Below, in pieces: positions 30,456 to 40,980 of a stretch of 64,000 nt of DNA. The position numbers and the translations under genes are program-made. The stretch covers positions 365,783 to 429,782 of the forward strand of contig CAJNDS010002340.1 in NCBI GenBank assembly GCA_905221605.1, in the 5' to 3' direction. Every line of letters starts with the position of its first letter. Position 1 is the first letter of the stretch. This DNA is from Symbiodinium natans. Taxonomy: Eukaryota > Sar > Dinophyceae > Suessiales > Symbiodiniaceae. The notes under the pieces are model-generated. The model saw nothing but the letters and a program-made list of their open reading frames with translations, searched no databases and was not told the origin of the DNA.

Positions 30456-30724
30456 TTAGGGTTTAGGGTCTAGGGTTTAGGGTTTAGGGTTTAGGGTTTA
30501 GGGTTTAGGGTTTGGGGTTTAGGGTTTGGGGTTTAGGGCTTAGGGTTTAGGGTTCAGGGTTTAGGGGGACACGGCACCCTAAGTGGCTATATCCTGATTT
30601 AGGGCATGTATGCCCTACTTACAACTACCCGTGAACCTTCAAGTAGCCTAAACCCTAAACCCTAAACCATATACCCTAAACCCTATACCCTATGCCCTAA
30701 AGCCTAAGCTTTGGCTTTGGGGGT

Positions 30725-30795
30725 TAGGCCAGGATAAACCTCACAAGAGCACGCGCCTTAGCAGCCACGACTCCGAATGCTCCATGCTGAGATGG
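30725..30795 (-). CDS. Candidate terminal exon
   Basis: Minus frame HGAFGVVAAKARALVRFILA then TAA. Short, unknown. Confidence 0.35.
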
Positions 30796-30933
30796 GATAG
30801 GGTATCGGGTTTAGAAGCTTAGGAGTCAGGGCTCGGGGTCTGAACCTCGGGGTTAGGGTTTAGGGTTTAGGGTTTAGGGCTTAGGGCTTAGGGTTTAGGG
30901 TTTAGGGTTTAGGGTTTAGGGTTTAGGGTTTAG

Positions 30934-31012
30934 GGGAATAATCCCTCGCAGCAAGTGAGAAAAGTGCCAGTGGAGCCTGCCATGCTGGTGCAAGTGATGC
31001 TCACGCTTCCAG
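30934..31012 (+). CDS. Candidate exon using a telomere-repeat acceptor
   Basis: TTTAG|GGG begins NNPSQQVRKVPVEPAMLVQV then MLTLPG, with a CCAG|GTTGC donor. Length 79 bp. The AG acceptor is part of the last TTTAGGG unit. Confidence 0.5.
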
Positions 31013-31196
31013 GTTGCAGGCCTCACTCCAGCTATTCAGGACTTTAGGGCTGAGAGCCCTAAACCCTAAGCCCTAGACCCTAGACCCTAAACCCTAAACC
31101 CTAAACCCTAAACCCTAACCCTAAACCCTAAACCCTAAACCCTGAACCCTAAACCCTAGCAATCTGCGGAATCAGGAAGCCCAGTGCCTCCAAGAC

Positions 31197-31557
31197 TCAA
31201 CTCGGCGCCCCGCTACAGGTGACCACGAGCCGCGGAAGGTCCTGCATGAACCTGGAGCACATGGGAGTCAGGGACTTCGGGTCGGGTGCTTCGGGCTTCG
31301 GGGTCTTAAATTCCAGCAGGACGTACCTGGGGTCCTGCGCTCAAGCATGAAGAGTCACACGCTTTCTAGGGGGTTTAGAGTTTATTAAGTTTGAGGGCTC
31401 AGGCTTCATAAGCTTTAGGGTTTAGGGTTTAGGGTTTACGGTTTAGGGTTTAGGGTTTAGGGTTTAAGGCTTACAGTTGACAGTTTTAAGGCTTTGGGAC
31501 TAAAGTCCGACCGCGCCTTTGCCACACTTTACCTGCAAGCTCCGCCACCTGATGCAC
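31197..31557 (-). CDS. Candidate gene end with a 25-bp microexon
   Basis: Last exon 31197-31326 reads YVLLEFKTPKPEAPDPKSLT then CSRFMQDLPRLVVTCSGAPS and TGA. A 25-bp upstream exon 31533-31557 (ASGGGAC) has AAG|GT and CAG|GTAAAG edges and joins in phase (GGACR|YVLLEF). The intron between them holds a TTTAGGG array. Unknown family. Confidence 0.5.
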
Positions 31558-31877
31558 CTTGGCTGGGTTTAGGGCTTTAGGGCTTCAGATCCTGAACTTC
31601 CCGGGTTTAGGGTTTAGGGTTTCGGGTTTCGGGTTTAGGGTTTCGGGTTTAGGGTTTGGGGTTTGGGGTTTGGGGTTTGGGGTTTGGGGTTTGGGGTTTG
31701 GGGTTTTTCGGGTTTCGGGGCTTGAGGGGCTCCCTTTGAATTCACAGCTCAACCAAGGGAATTCGACGAGGGGCATCATCCGCACAGCGCTCCTTGACAG
31801 CCTCCCAGCAGGCTGGAGCTTGAAACGCTCTGTTTGGGATGTTCTCCCTTATACTCAGAGTCCCGAATAGGGTTTAG

Positions 31878-32000
31878 GGTGTATAGGGTTTAGGGTTTAG
31901 GGTTTAGGGTTTAGGGTTTAGGGTTTAGGGTTTAGGGTTTAGGGTTTAGGGTTTAGGGTTTAGGGTTTAGGGTTTAGGGTTTAGGGTTTAGGGTTTAGGG
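31878..32000 (+). repeat. TTTAGGG array
   Basis: About 17 perfect units, ending directly at the repeat that starts GCGTCTCGCCGCGC. Confidence 0.9.
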
Positions 32001-32215
32001 CGTCTCGCCGCGCAGCGGCAGTAAGTACCATGTGTAAATGGCGCCCCTACACACCCAGGGGGTGTGGGGGGGCGGCATGTCACGCGAAGGCATCTGTTTT
32101 CAATGTAATCCAACAATTTCATTGGTGCTGGGCTCTTTCTCCCCACCCGCTGTGAGCTTTCACAGGCCACCACCCAAACCATTGCCTTTTAGGGTTTAGG
32201 GCTGTCGCCCTCAAT
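31999..32215 (+). repeat. Dispersed repeat R1, copy 1
   Basis: Shares with 40760-40980: GCGTCTCGCCGCGC, GGCAGTA, ATGGCGCCCC, ACACACCCAGGGGGTGTG, GGGGGCGGCAT and CTTTTAGGGTTT. Both copies follow a TTTAGGG array and lie in the same orientation on either side of the Helitron-like gene. Confidence 0.7.
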
Positions 32216-33300
32216 TCCCACCATTGCTTCAAACTTTTCTTGTTTGCTCGGCGGTGAAGGCAGCGGGGTGGGGGGGAGAAGCCAGCTCATGGCCAGGCGG
32301 GGGGCCGGGGCGGCCAGGGCCAGCAGAGGCGGGGGTCAGAGGGGGCGAAGGGGGGGCCAGAGCGGCCGGGGTCAGGGCAAGGGCACCACCATTGCTTCAA
32401 ACTTTCCGGGGCCATGAGTGGCACACTTCACTCCCCGTTCATAGAGCTTTTGGTGAGGTCGTAGAGTTGATGCTCCCGCTTGTTGCCTTTCCCGGGTCAG
32501 ATATTGATCGATCTTCGGAAGGCCGGGAAGGGCAGGGGTTGGGTAGGGGGAAGGTTTTTGGCTCCCCTCGAAAAACGATTGAAATATCTGTGCAGACAAA
32601 GGAGCTTAGTCGCAAATGGCAAACATGCCCCCGAGGAACATGCCGAAGCGGCCTCTTTCAAAAATCTTTCAATTGCTTCAAGACAACTCGTGTGGGGCTT
32701 TTGAAATTGCAGGGACAAAAGATTGCAGAACATGAACATGGATCGCTTTTCCGGCCTGTCAAGCACGACAAGGCTTGAAGGTGCATCCGCAAAGAGTGAT
32801 CTGCAACACAGACTCAACCATCGATGCAGCTTTTGCCGCCGGGCGTGGGCGGGGAGGGCCAAGCACGGCGGAGCTTCGAGCCAACACAGTGAACATGCAG
32901 ACGACGCGGCCACTCAACGCGAGGTCCCCGCAAGCATCCCGCAGCTGAGTCGCGGAGTAGCAACCCTGTCGAGCAGCAGAAGACGAAGCTTTCTCTTTTT
33001 TTCTGACAGCTGAGACGGCGTACTTGAATGTATATCGAACAAGAGACAGAGGACAGGCAAGCTACAGGGGCAGACCTGTGCCGAAACCGTCCGCCGCCTG
33101 TGGCCTTCGCCCGCTCGTCCCAAACCGCACCCCTCGGCTGGAGCCGCCGCCTGCGGCACCTCCTTTTCTGAAATGCACCCCGCCACGAAGCTTGATCGCA
33201 AGTTGAGAGAATCCTTTGACTCCGGTGGCTGAACCTACACAACAAGTCAAGGAGCCACGTTGCGGGGGCTGTCAGTGAGATCGCTAAGAGCATGCTCCGC
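32216..33300. other. Unique stretch 3' of the Helitron-like gene
   Basis: G-rich at 32250-32390, then ordinary unique DNA with many overlapping frames in both strands (32480-33290) and no recognisable motif. It may be the 3' flank of the Helitron-like element. I could not find a convincing terminal hairpin plus CTRR end. Confidence 0.4.
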
Positions 33301-34055
33301 TCAGCGGAAGCGTGCTGGCGTGAAGTGATGGACGCCCGGGTTGCCCACGAAGCGCCAGTTCACGTCGTATTCTACCCGACTCAGGGCCACGTAGGCGGCC
33401 GCCGGCATGTTCGGCACGTCCAGCCACACGGTGATGTGGGGCAGGGTGGCGCCCTGCACCTTGTGAAGCGTGCTGGCGTAGCCGAGGCGCAAGGGGAAGT
33501 GGGCGATGCGCTCCTCGGAGGTCCACGGGTGTACTGCGAGCCGGATGCCCTGGTCGGTCTTCACGATGACGTTGCCTCCGTCCATGCCAAGCACCGCCGC
33601 GCCCATCCCATTGACGAAGCCCACCGACTTGTTCAAGTTCTTCGTGAGGATGACGCGCGCCCCGCGGTAGATGGGCACCTCGACCGGGTTCTGCGCCACC
33701 ATCTTGCCATCCTGGTAGTTGTCGACATTGCTTTCCGGGTCGCCGGGAACGACCGCAAGGGGGGCCGCGTCGGCGAAGAGGGCGGCGACGGCCATGTCGT
33801 TGAGCTGAGCACAGGCGCGGCGACTGATGGTGAGGAAGAGCGTCTGCGGGGTCTCTGCCAGGATGTGGGTCACGTCGTCCTGGGAAGGTTCTGGATTCAT
33901 GCCGTACCCAGCCCGGTGCTGCGACGGAGCCTTGTGGCCTGCCAGGATCTTCCTTAGCTGCTCGACAGTCGGCTTGCCCACACGGAGAAGTTCCAGCTTC
34001 TTGCGCAGCTCCGGGCACTTGCACCGCAACATGGCGTGCAGCTCCCGTTTCACCT
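33301..34055 (-). CDS. Helitron-like gene, C-terminal helicase part
   Basis: Continues the Pif1/RecD-type helicase begun at 34.7 kb. From residue ELHAMLRCKCPELRKKL onward it carries GARVILTKNLNKSVGFVNGM, then ASTLHKVQGATLP (motif V region) and AAYVALSRV (motif VI, arginine finger region). Stop at 33303-33301. It is separated from motif III by a 0.7-kb repeat insertion at the position where only a few residues would be expected. If that insertion is spliced out, the helicase is whole; if not, the gene is broken here. Confidence 0.8.
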
Positions 34056-34745
34056 TTTTTTGGGTTCCTCCCGGACAATTTCTGGGCTTTTTCCGGACAG
34101 TTTCTGGGCCTTTTTGGGCTCCTCCCGGACGGCCTTTTTGGGCTCCCGGACAGTTTCGCACTTTTTTGGGTTGCCGGGCAGTTTCTTGGGCTCCTCCCGG
34201 ACAGTTTCTGGGCTTTTTTGGGCTCCTCCCGCGCTTTTTTGGGCTCCCGAGAGAGTTTCTGGGCCTTTTTAGGCTCCTCCCGGACAGTTTCTGAGGTTTT
34301 TGGAGCCTTTTTTTGGGCTCCTCCCGGACAGTTTCCGAGCCTTCAGCGGCGCCACAGAGCGCAGCGACAGCGAGCCCGAGCGCGATTTTGGGACCCTCCG
34401 TCTTGGCCTGTTCTGGCCGTTGGGTAATTCAGTACTAAAAAATCGCACTTTTCATTGCGGGCCAGGGCAGATCCTGGGGGCCCCCTCTTGTTGAGGGTTT
34501 TTTGAAGCTTTTTGAAGCCGCTAAGCGTTCTTGTACACAGCGGCGCCACAGAGCGCAGCGACAGCGAGCGATGGTGCCATGCTCCGAGCGCGATTTTGGG
34601 ACCCACGTCCTGGCCCGTTCTGGCCTGTTCGGGCGGCTCCTCTCGGACAGTTTCTGGGCTTTTTGGGCTCCTCGCGCACAGTTTCTAAGCCTTTTTCCCG
34701 GAGAGTTTCCGAGCCTTCAGCGGCGCCACAGAGCGCAGCGACAGC
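34053..34745 (-). repeat. Minisatellite insertion inside the helicase
   Basis: Tandem 30-32 bp units of the type CTCCTCCCGGACAGTTTC plus TGGGCTTTTTTGGG (plus strand), interrupted by three copies of GGCGCCACAGAGCGCAGCGA (near 34350, 34543, 34723). It adds in-frame stops. It could be an intron or a disruptive insertion; no clear direct repeat flanks it. Confidence 0.75.
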
Positions 34746-37140
34746 GAGCGATGGTGCCGCGGTGCCAGAGCGGGGAGTCGAGCGAGCTGGAGGGCTCGAC
34801 GCCTGGCAGCTGGTAGAAGTCGCCAACAAAGACCAACGTCGGGAGGCGCTCCGCGGCCTGCCACTGCTCCACGATGCGTTCAAAGATGGCGCGGGAGAGC
34901 TGGCCTACTTCCTCGACGACGATCAGGTCGTAGGGCCACAGCACCTCCAAGGTCTCCTGGGCGGGCTTGTGCACTAGGAAGGCGCCGTGCACGGTGTCGA
35001 CCTCCAAATCGGGGAACAGCGTGGCGGCCAGACGCCCTGTGGGGGCAGTGAGGAGGATTCTGCCGCCGACGTCGACGGTCCGTCGGATGGCCTCGTGCAC
35101 GGCCGTGGTTTTCCCACTGCCTGCAGGGCCCAGGACTGCAAAGGCACAACGGCCGGTGTCCAGCGCCGGCATGAATGGTGTGGCGTTCGGCGGGGGCGCC
35201 CAGGCATGATTCTGCGAGTCAGCGTCAGCCGGATCGTCCGACCCGGGGCCTTCGCCCTTCCAAGCGTCTTCGCCTGCGCGCTTCCGGAACATGCCATCCT
35301 GCACGGCGAGAACGAGCTCGTCCGCGATGGTCCTCTGCTGACGGGAGAGCTGCACGTCGCCCGGGTTTGCCGCTGCTGCATCGTGCCCGTCGCTCACAGG
35401 GGCGTCATCGTTTTTGTCCAGCTCCCCAGAGAGGTACATGCGAATCAGGCGCTGGTTCGCGAAGATCATGGCGATGATGTTGCGCACATGATGCTCCCGG
35501 AAGGCCTCCAGCTCCAGCTCGGCACGAATGGCCGCCTCGCTCGTCCAATGCTCGGGCCGCAGTAGGAGCGAGAGCGTCTGGTAGTACAGGTGCGGTGGGA
35601 CCAGTTCCAACTCGCGGCGCTCCAGCTCGCGCAGGGAACGGAAGGGCACGTTCATGAGCACCCAGTGGCCGTAGTAGCGGTCGTTGTAGCGAGACAGATA
35701 GATGGCCGCCACCGCCACGTCGCCTTGCAGGGGGGCGCCGTTGACCCAGGCCTCGAAGGATTGAAGGGCCTCCGCTGCGTCCGCGCCCTCGACTGCTGTA
35801 GTCTGGGCCACGGCCTGCTTGTATCGACGTTGGAAAGCCCTGTGAATGCCTCCGGACGCATTGGTTCGTCGAAGGTAGTCCGCCAACGGCATGTCGGCAG
35901 CGCGCCACCGGCTGGCCATGTACTGCTCCACTCGCTCCGGGAGCTCGGCTTCCCAGGGCACGGGCACCCGGAAGCGCTGCAAGGTACTCCCTGCAAAGCA
36001 CTGAGGAAACCATTGCATGGCCAATTGCAAGATCATCTCCGGTTCCAGAGGGTGATAGTCCGTGAGGACCCTGCGTGCGACGGCATAGTCGCTGCATGCG
36101 TCGGCCAGCCACTCGGTCGTGAAGCTGTCCGAGAACTTGGGCACGTAGCCCGACACGTATTTGAGCAGCATGCCACGGCCGTCTGTCATCTGCACGTCCA
36201 CATGGCACTGCAAGCTGGCCAGCAGATCCTTGACGTAGCCACGCACGCCTTCAGGATTGCCGGCCGCATCGAAGCGACAGAAATCTGAGGCCGAGTGGTG
36301 CAGGCGGAGCACCTGGGCGGAAGCATCGTAGCGGGAGGGACCGGGTTCCTCTGGCCACCCGCTGCCAGTCCAGGAGCGCTGCGAGCCCTCGATGAGGGAA
36401 GCCATGGCAGGGTTGTCGGCCGGGACCGTAGCTGAGAGACTGTCCTCCAAGCGCACCGCCTCGACGTGCTGCAGCCAGACCAACAAATGCAGGTGGACGG
36501 TGCCGCGGCCATGGTAGAACTGCGCGGCGGCCTCCTGGGCATTGACGTAGCGGCGTCGCTTCCCGTCCTGGTACTCGAGGCGGCCGAAGAAGTTCACGAC
36601 GGTTCGGCGGCCGCTGCCGTCCTTGGCGGCGAAGACGTGGCTACGCCACGGAGCTCTGTCGGCTCGGCCCTGCGCCGTGCACCTGCTGTTGGCGCCGGTG
36701 AGCAGGCCCTGAGCTGCCTGGGCCAAGACGTGGGCGATGTGGAGCGTCTCGGCAGCCGGCAAGCGGAGGCGCGCCCGCAGCAGCTTGGCCATCTCGTCCT
36801 CAACCCAGGAGTGAAAAGGAAAACTCCACTCATATGGAGCGATGGTGAGGAAGACGGTAGGAAGGCCTAGCTGCTTGACGACATCGATCAGGCCCGCGTG
36901 GCGAGTTTGCCAATATTCCGGGGAAAAGGAATATCCGGCCATCGCCACGCGCAGGGGTGCCTCCACCATGTTCTTCTTGGCCCCGAGTGCACTCCACAGC
37001 CAGAAGTCGTAAACGAATTGGAACAGCTCGTAGTCCGCGCCGTATCCGAGAGTGGGGCCGAGCACCTTGGCGAGGTAGGCACTCTTCGCGGAGTTGCGCC
37101 CGGATCGAGCGAAGTCCAACGGAGCAGCGGCCTCGCCTCC
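34717..37140 (-). CDS. Helitron-like Rep/helicase, central part
   Basis: About 800 codons. The Rep (HUH-type) region has HGRGTVHLHLLVW at about 203-216, giving the HxH motif, and LLKYVSGYVPKFSD at about 318-331, the tyrosine region of a Helitron Rep. A Pif1-type helicase follows: GPAGSGKTT (Walker A, about 663-671), YDLIVVEEVGQLS (Walker B, about 729-741) and VFVGDFYQLPG (motif III, about 763-773). The frame ends in repeat sequence after SPLWH. The ORF begins at a TTG because its true N-terminus is in another frame: a single-base shift near 37100-37150 links it to the upstream part. Such proteins drive rolling-circle transposition. Confidence 0.85.
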   Translation of the reverse strand, partial: GGEAAAPLDFARSGRNSAKSAYLAKVLGPTLGYGADYELFQFVYDFWLWSALGAKKNMVEAPLRVAMAGYSFSPEYWQTRHAGLIDVVKQLGLPTVFLTIAPYEWSFPFHSWVEDEMAKLLRARLRLPAAETLHIAHVLAQAAQGLLTGANSRCTAQGRADRAPWRSHVFAAKDGSGRRTVVNFFGRLEYQDGKRRRYVNAQEAAAQFYHGRGTVHLHLLVWLQHVEAVRLEDSLSATVPADNPAMASLIEGSQRSWTGSGWPEEPGPSRYDASAQVLRLHHSASDFCRFDAAGNPEGVRGYVKDLLASLQCHVDVQMTDGRGMLLKYVSGYVPKFSDSFTTEWLADACSDYAVARRVLTDYHPLEPEMILQLAMQWFPQCFAGSTLQRFRVPVPWEAELPERVEQYMASRWRAADMPLADYLRRTNASGGIHRAFQRRYKQAVAQTTAVEGADAAEALQSFEAWVNGAPLQGDVAVAAIYLSRYNDRYYGHWVLMNVPFRSLRELERRELELVPPHLYYQTLSLLLRPEHWTSEAAIRAELELEAFREHHVRNIIAMIFANQRLIRMYLSGELDKNDDAPVSDGHDAAAANPGDVQLSRQQRTIADELVLAVQDGMFRKRAGEDAWKGEGPGSDDPADADSQNHAWAPPPNATPFMPALDTGRCAFAVLGPAGSGKTTAVHEAIRRTVDVGGRILLTAPTGRLAATLFPDLEVDTVHGAFLVHKPAQETLEVLWPYDLIVVEEVGQLSRAIFERIVEQWQAAERLPTLVFVGDFYQLPGVEPSSSLDSPLWHRGTIARCRCALWRR

Positions 37141-38573
37141 GAAACGACCTCAGCAGGATCGGCCGCATCCTCGCTGTCGGAGTGCGAATCCGCGCCGGCA
37201 ACCACAGAGGCCAGGGCCGAGACTTGCTGTGCCCCCATGTCTCGACGTCGCACATCTGCTCGTCGGATGTGTGTCTCACACATACAGGTGCGAGGATACA
37301 GGTGCGGCCAGACCGAGCACTCCAGACCCTCCTCCTCCAGTGCTCGGCGCGGCAGCCGGAGAGGGCCGTCGCGCGCCTCTCCAGTGAGTCGGGCGCGGTT
37401 GCGGCGCAAGAACTGGGAGTGCATGTGGACAAACTTTGCGTAGGAGCTGTCGGATGCACCCATGAGATAGCGAAAAGCTGCGCGGGCGGCAGTGCGGTCC
37501 TCGTCCTTCGTGAGCATGCGCAGCTGAGCCTCCACCGTCTGCGGCCGCCACCAGAAGCGAATCATGTCTGTGTGGACGCGGTAGCCATGCTTCGCGAACA
37601 CTGGCGGCCCGACGTCAGGGGACAGAGGCCGCAAGGCCCACAACGCATCTGTCGACAAATTCTGCAGCTCCTGTGGGATCAGGTCCGGCGAGACGGTCGG
37701 ATACCCGGAGCCAGTGCGACAATAGCGGCACCGGCGCACCGCGTGCTTGGCGGGGCGCGCGCCCGTGATATCACGCTCCTGCAGGGAGCGCTGTTCCAGG
37801 CGATGGCATTGCTCGCACAGCGCCCAGGAGTTCTCTCGGCACCAGGCTTCGAAGCGGGTGGCCAAAGGGGACCGCCAGCTTTCGTCGCCTTCTGCTCGGG
37901 CATCCAACACAGGTCCGAATTTGGCTCGGAGACGCCTCTCATCGTCCCTCCGCTTGGAGCGATAGATTGCCTCTGTCTCTGCAGGCATCGGAAGCCCGAG
38001 TGCGACACGCCTGGAAAGCAATGTGCTCCAGGATTGTGCCTCAGCACTGGCAGCTCGACGAGCCGCGACGGTGGCCTGAGCGCGCGAAGGGCGCGCCAAA
38101 GCCTGCCGTAGTCCGGCGTGGGAGTCGGCAGGGAGACGCCCCCACGCCAAGTCCAAGACCGCTTCCTGCTCTGCGTCGGACCAGAGGCGGAGCGCGCGCG
38201 TGACGTTCTTGCGGCGGCGCGGGTCTTGCAGCTGCTCACCCAACCGAGTAGGGGTACACCAGGTGCAGGCAGCTTCGCCGCGTTGGACCCTCGCGGCTTG
38301 ACCGAAAGCGCTCGCCTGCAGCGAGAAAATGCAGGCGACGCCGTTTCGACCGGGGCAGACCTCGGCGGGCCTCGGGCGCCGTTGGCGCTTTTGTCGAGGC
38401 TCCTCCTGCTGAGGCGGCTCCGGATCATCTGGCGACGCGTCGGCCAGGATCTCAGGACATCCCTGTACCTCCTCTGCGTTGGCCATGTCCTCGGCTGCTT
38501 CGGCGAGGATGTCGTGCACCACCTGGTCGGCCATTGCGTACGAAACAATCGCTGAAGGGAACTGTGAGGACAA
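37100..38573 (-). CDS. Helitron-like gene, N-terminal part
   Basis: About 490 codons before the frameshift. The likely start is MADQVVHDILAEAAEDMANA at 38534, or the upstream ATG at 38573. It has two Cys-rich segments: CPGRNGVACIF ... CTWC, and CEQCHRLEQRSL ... CRYC. The second is followed by IPQELQNLSTDALWALRPL, the pattern of the zinc-binding domain that precedes Helitron Rep proteins. Near PAEVVSEA the frame is lost, and protein homology resumes in the next frame at DFARSGRNSAKSAYLAKVLG. Single copy here, high GC, no introns visible; antisense frames over it are shadows. Confidence 0.75.
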
Positions 38574-39300
38574 CAGCTACTATAGGCTTGACTACATAGC
38601 TCAGGACGGGCCAAGACATTCAAGCATGCGGCGCCGTTCAATCGCACATGAGAGATGCGCTGAGCAAATTGACACGCTGAAATGGCGCTGCTGAAGCAGA
38701 GCAAGAGGAACGAACATACTTTTTCCGAGCAGTCGTCGCAATGCTGCCACGTCGGTCCGGCCGGCCGGAACCGCGGCGCCGCAAGGCCTCGGCGGACATT
38801 GAAAATCGGGTCACAAGATGAAGACTGCAAGCGATCACCTGCGCAGCCAGTGGTGGGGCCTCGAGCACCAGTGTCGCCGGGCCCCAGTCACCGATGTCGC
38901 CGTCGACCCCGATAAGTCAAGAACCAGCCAGACCTCAGAGACACATCACTATCCAATGCGGGTGGGCAGGTGGCTGCAAAGGTAGGTCATGCATGGCTAA
39001 GTGCTGCCTGGAAGCGGAAAAAATGAGATGAATTCGCGTGTTTTGTCCAAAACCTCCTGCGGCAGGGATCAAAGGCCTAAGGTAAAAACACGAAACGTTT
39101 TCAAAACAACATTTAGCACACTTACCCGCAGGAGGTTTTGTAGGGAGACTGCGTCCCAACCTTAAAGGAAAACCGAAAATCGACCGAAAAACGCCCACAG
39201 TAGATAGCGAAAAAACGGGTCGCGAGGCACGAAACGGCAGGAAGCCAGACGCGGGCAGGAAATCCGGGATCGCAGTTTGCTGGTTCGTATATGCATGGCT
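38574..39300. other. 5' flank of the Helitron-like gene
   Basis: Unique DNA. 39048-39141 contains the inverted repeat CAAAACCTCCTGCGG ... CCGCAGGAGGTTTTG, about 64 bp apart, possibly a MITE. No confident promoter or element end. Confidence 0.4.
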
Positions 39301-39477
39301 ACTGAATCGTACAACCGTGACACCGCAACCAACGCAGAAAACACCAAAAAAACGCGGGTTCTGGACCAAGAAGCGGTCGTTGGGTGCCGCGTCGGTCTTG
39401 GAAAACCGTACAAAACCCTTGCGATAACGCAGAAAACGAAACGGACCACACCCTCAAAATTTCGAATTTCGGCGTCC

Positions 39478-39640
39478 CGGGGGGGCCCCGGGACATTGTC
39501 CTGGGGGCGTCCCGGGGTGTCCCGGGGGGGCCCCGGGACATTTGTCCCAGGGGGGCCCCGGGACGCCCCGGGACGCACCAGGACAACCTGTCCCGGGGGG
39601 GCCCCGGGACAACCCGTACCAGGGGGGACCCGGGACAAGG
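39478..39640. repeat. GC-rich palindromic minisatellite
   Basis: Repeats of GGGGGGCCCCGGGACA and GTCCCGGGG type, each unit nearly self-complementary. About 7-8 imperfect units. Confidence 0.75.
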
Positions 39641-39807
39641 GCGTGGGGCCATTAAGCCTCTTAATCTGCTCCCAAAACCTCACGAAGAAGGCCCAGTTCT
39701 TAGGCTTTTTCCGTTGCTGCTGGAGCGCCTAAGGCTCCGGGGCCTGGCTGTAACTGTCTGCTTCTGGCGTGGCGCTAATTTTCGCGGATGTTTGGCGCTT
39801 GCGAGCC

Positions 39808-40060
39808 AACTTTTGCGTTTTGAGCTCACAAGAAAATTTGGCCAGAAAACCTCGGCAAATTCCTATGCCGGCAACGGCAGGTTGCATTTTGGGGCTTTGC
39901 GTGTCATCCTAAACCCAAAAGGAGCATGTCACAGACGCCTGTTAGCACTCAATTTCGCCCAACTTTTGCGTTTTGAGCTCAAACCGCAGCAAAGTCCTAT
40001 GCCGGCAGCGGCAGGTTGCATTTTGGGGCTGTGTGGTGAACCCAAAAAAAAGGTGAAAGG
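39808..40060 (+). repeat. Direct repeat pair
   Basis: Two copies (about 39808-39905 and 39960-40040) share CTTTTGCGTTTTGAGCTCA, TCCTATGCCGGCA and CGGCAGGTTGCATTTTGGGG. Confidence 0.75.
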
Positions 40061-40079
40061 GGAACGCAAGGAGGGGCCA

Positions 40080-40440
40080 GAAGCAGGGGCTTGGCTAGAG
40101 AGGGGGGGGGCTGGAAGGGCTGGAGGGGCTGCAGGGCCTGCAGAGCCTGGAGGGCCTGGACAGTCTGGAGGTGCTGGACTGCTTGGAGGGCCTGCAAGGT
40201 CTGGACGGTCTGGAGGGTCTTGGAGGCTCTGGAAGGCCTGGGTTGGAGGGCCAGAGGGTCTTGGAGAGTCTATGTGGAGGCTGGAGGGCCTGCAGCGCCT
40301 GGAGTGTCTGGAGGGGCTGGTTGGAGGGGGCCACAGAAGGGGGGGGTGCAGGGGGGGGGAGGGGTGGGGCTTGGCAGGAGCGGTCTAGAGCCCCCCCCAC
40401 GCCAGGGGCCAGGGGGGAGGGCGGGGGGGGGGAAATAGGG
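40080..40440 (+). repeat. G-rich (CTGGAGGGCCTG)-type minisatellite
   Basis: Imperfect 12-15 bp units such as CTGGAGGGCCTG and GGTCTGGAC, then poly-G runs. Long frames on both strands are low-complexity translations. Confidence 0.75.
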
Positions 40441-40759
40441 TACCCAAAAAACCCTTACCCCCCCAGGGAAACGTCCTCCGAAGGATTCCGGCGCGGGCTT
40501 TAGGGTATTCTCATCAAGAGGAGGATCCTGGGGTTCCCCTTGTAAATATAAGGCACCACGTAAGTCCTCCTAAAGCAAGGCTCAGCCCAAGGGGCTTGAA
40601 TTCGACCATTCTCCAATGGCTCCACCCATTGTTTATCCAGTGAAGGTGTTCATCACTGCCGGGTATCTTCTGGGTCCAGGCACCCTAGAAAAGGGTGGGT
40701 ACGGCCTAAGCAGGCCGGGTGGGAATTTAGGGTTTAGGGTTTAGGGTTTAGGGTTTAGG

Positions 40760-40980
40760 GCGTCTCGCCGCGCCGCGGCAGTAGATGTCATGCGGAGATG
40801 GCGCCCCAACACACCCAGGGGGTGTGAGGGGGCGGCATATGTCGCGGCGGCGTATATTGAAGTTGGAGCCACCACAACCAGAAAGGTTGGGTTGTTTTTT
40901 TTTCCCACCCCCTGCTTGCGCAGGCATCCACCCAACTTTTCTCCTTTTAGGGTTTCGGCTAACGCCCTAAATTCCCACTT
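40760..40980 (+). repeat. Dispersed repeat R1, copy 2
   Basis: See copy 1 at 31999-32215; about 8.8 kb away, same orientation. It also starts exactly at the end of a TTTAGGG run. Confidence 0.7.

Noticed and set aside
33292-38203. Many ORFs of 70-380 codons antisense or out of frame with the Helitron-like gene
   Set aside because: Shadow frames of a GC-rich coding region; no motifs, and they overlap the motif-bearing frames.
33301-38573. Host Pif1 helicase acting in telomere maintenance, linked to the telomere repeats around it
   Set aside because: The HUH Rep and zinc regions fused to the helicase mark a Helitron-type transposon protein, so a telomere role would be speculation.
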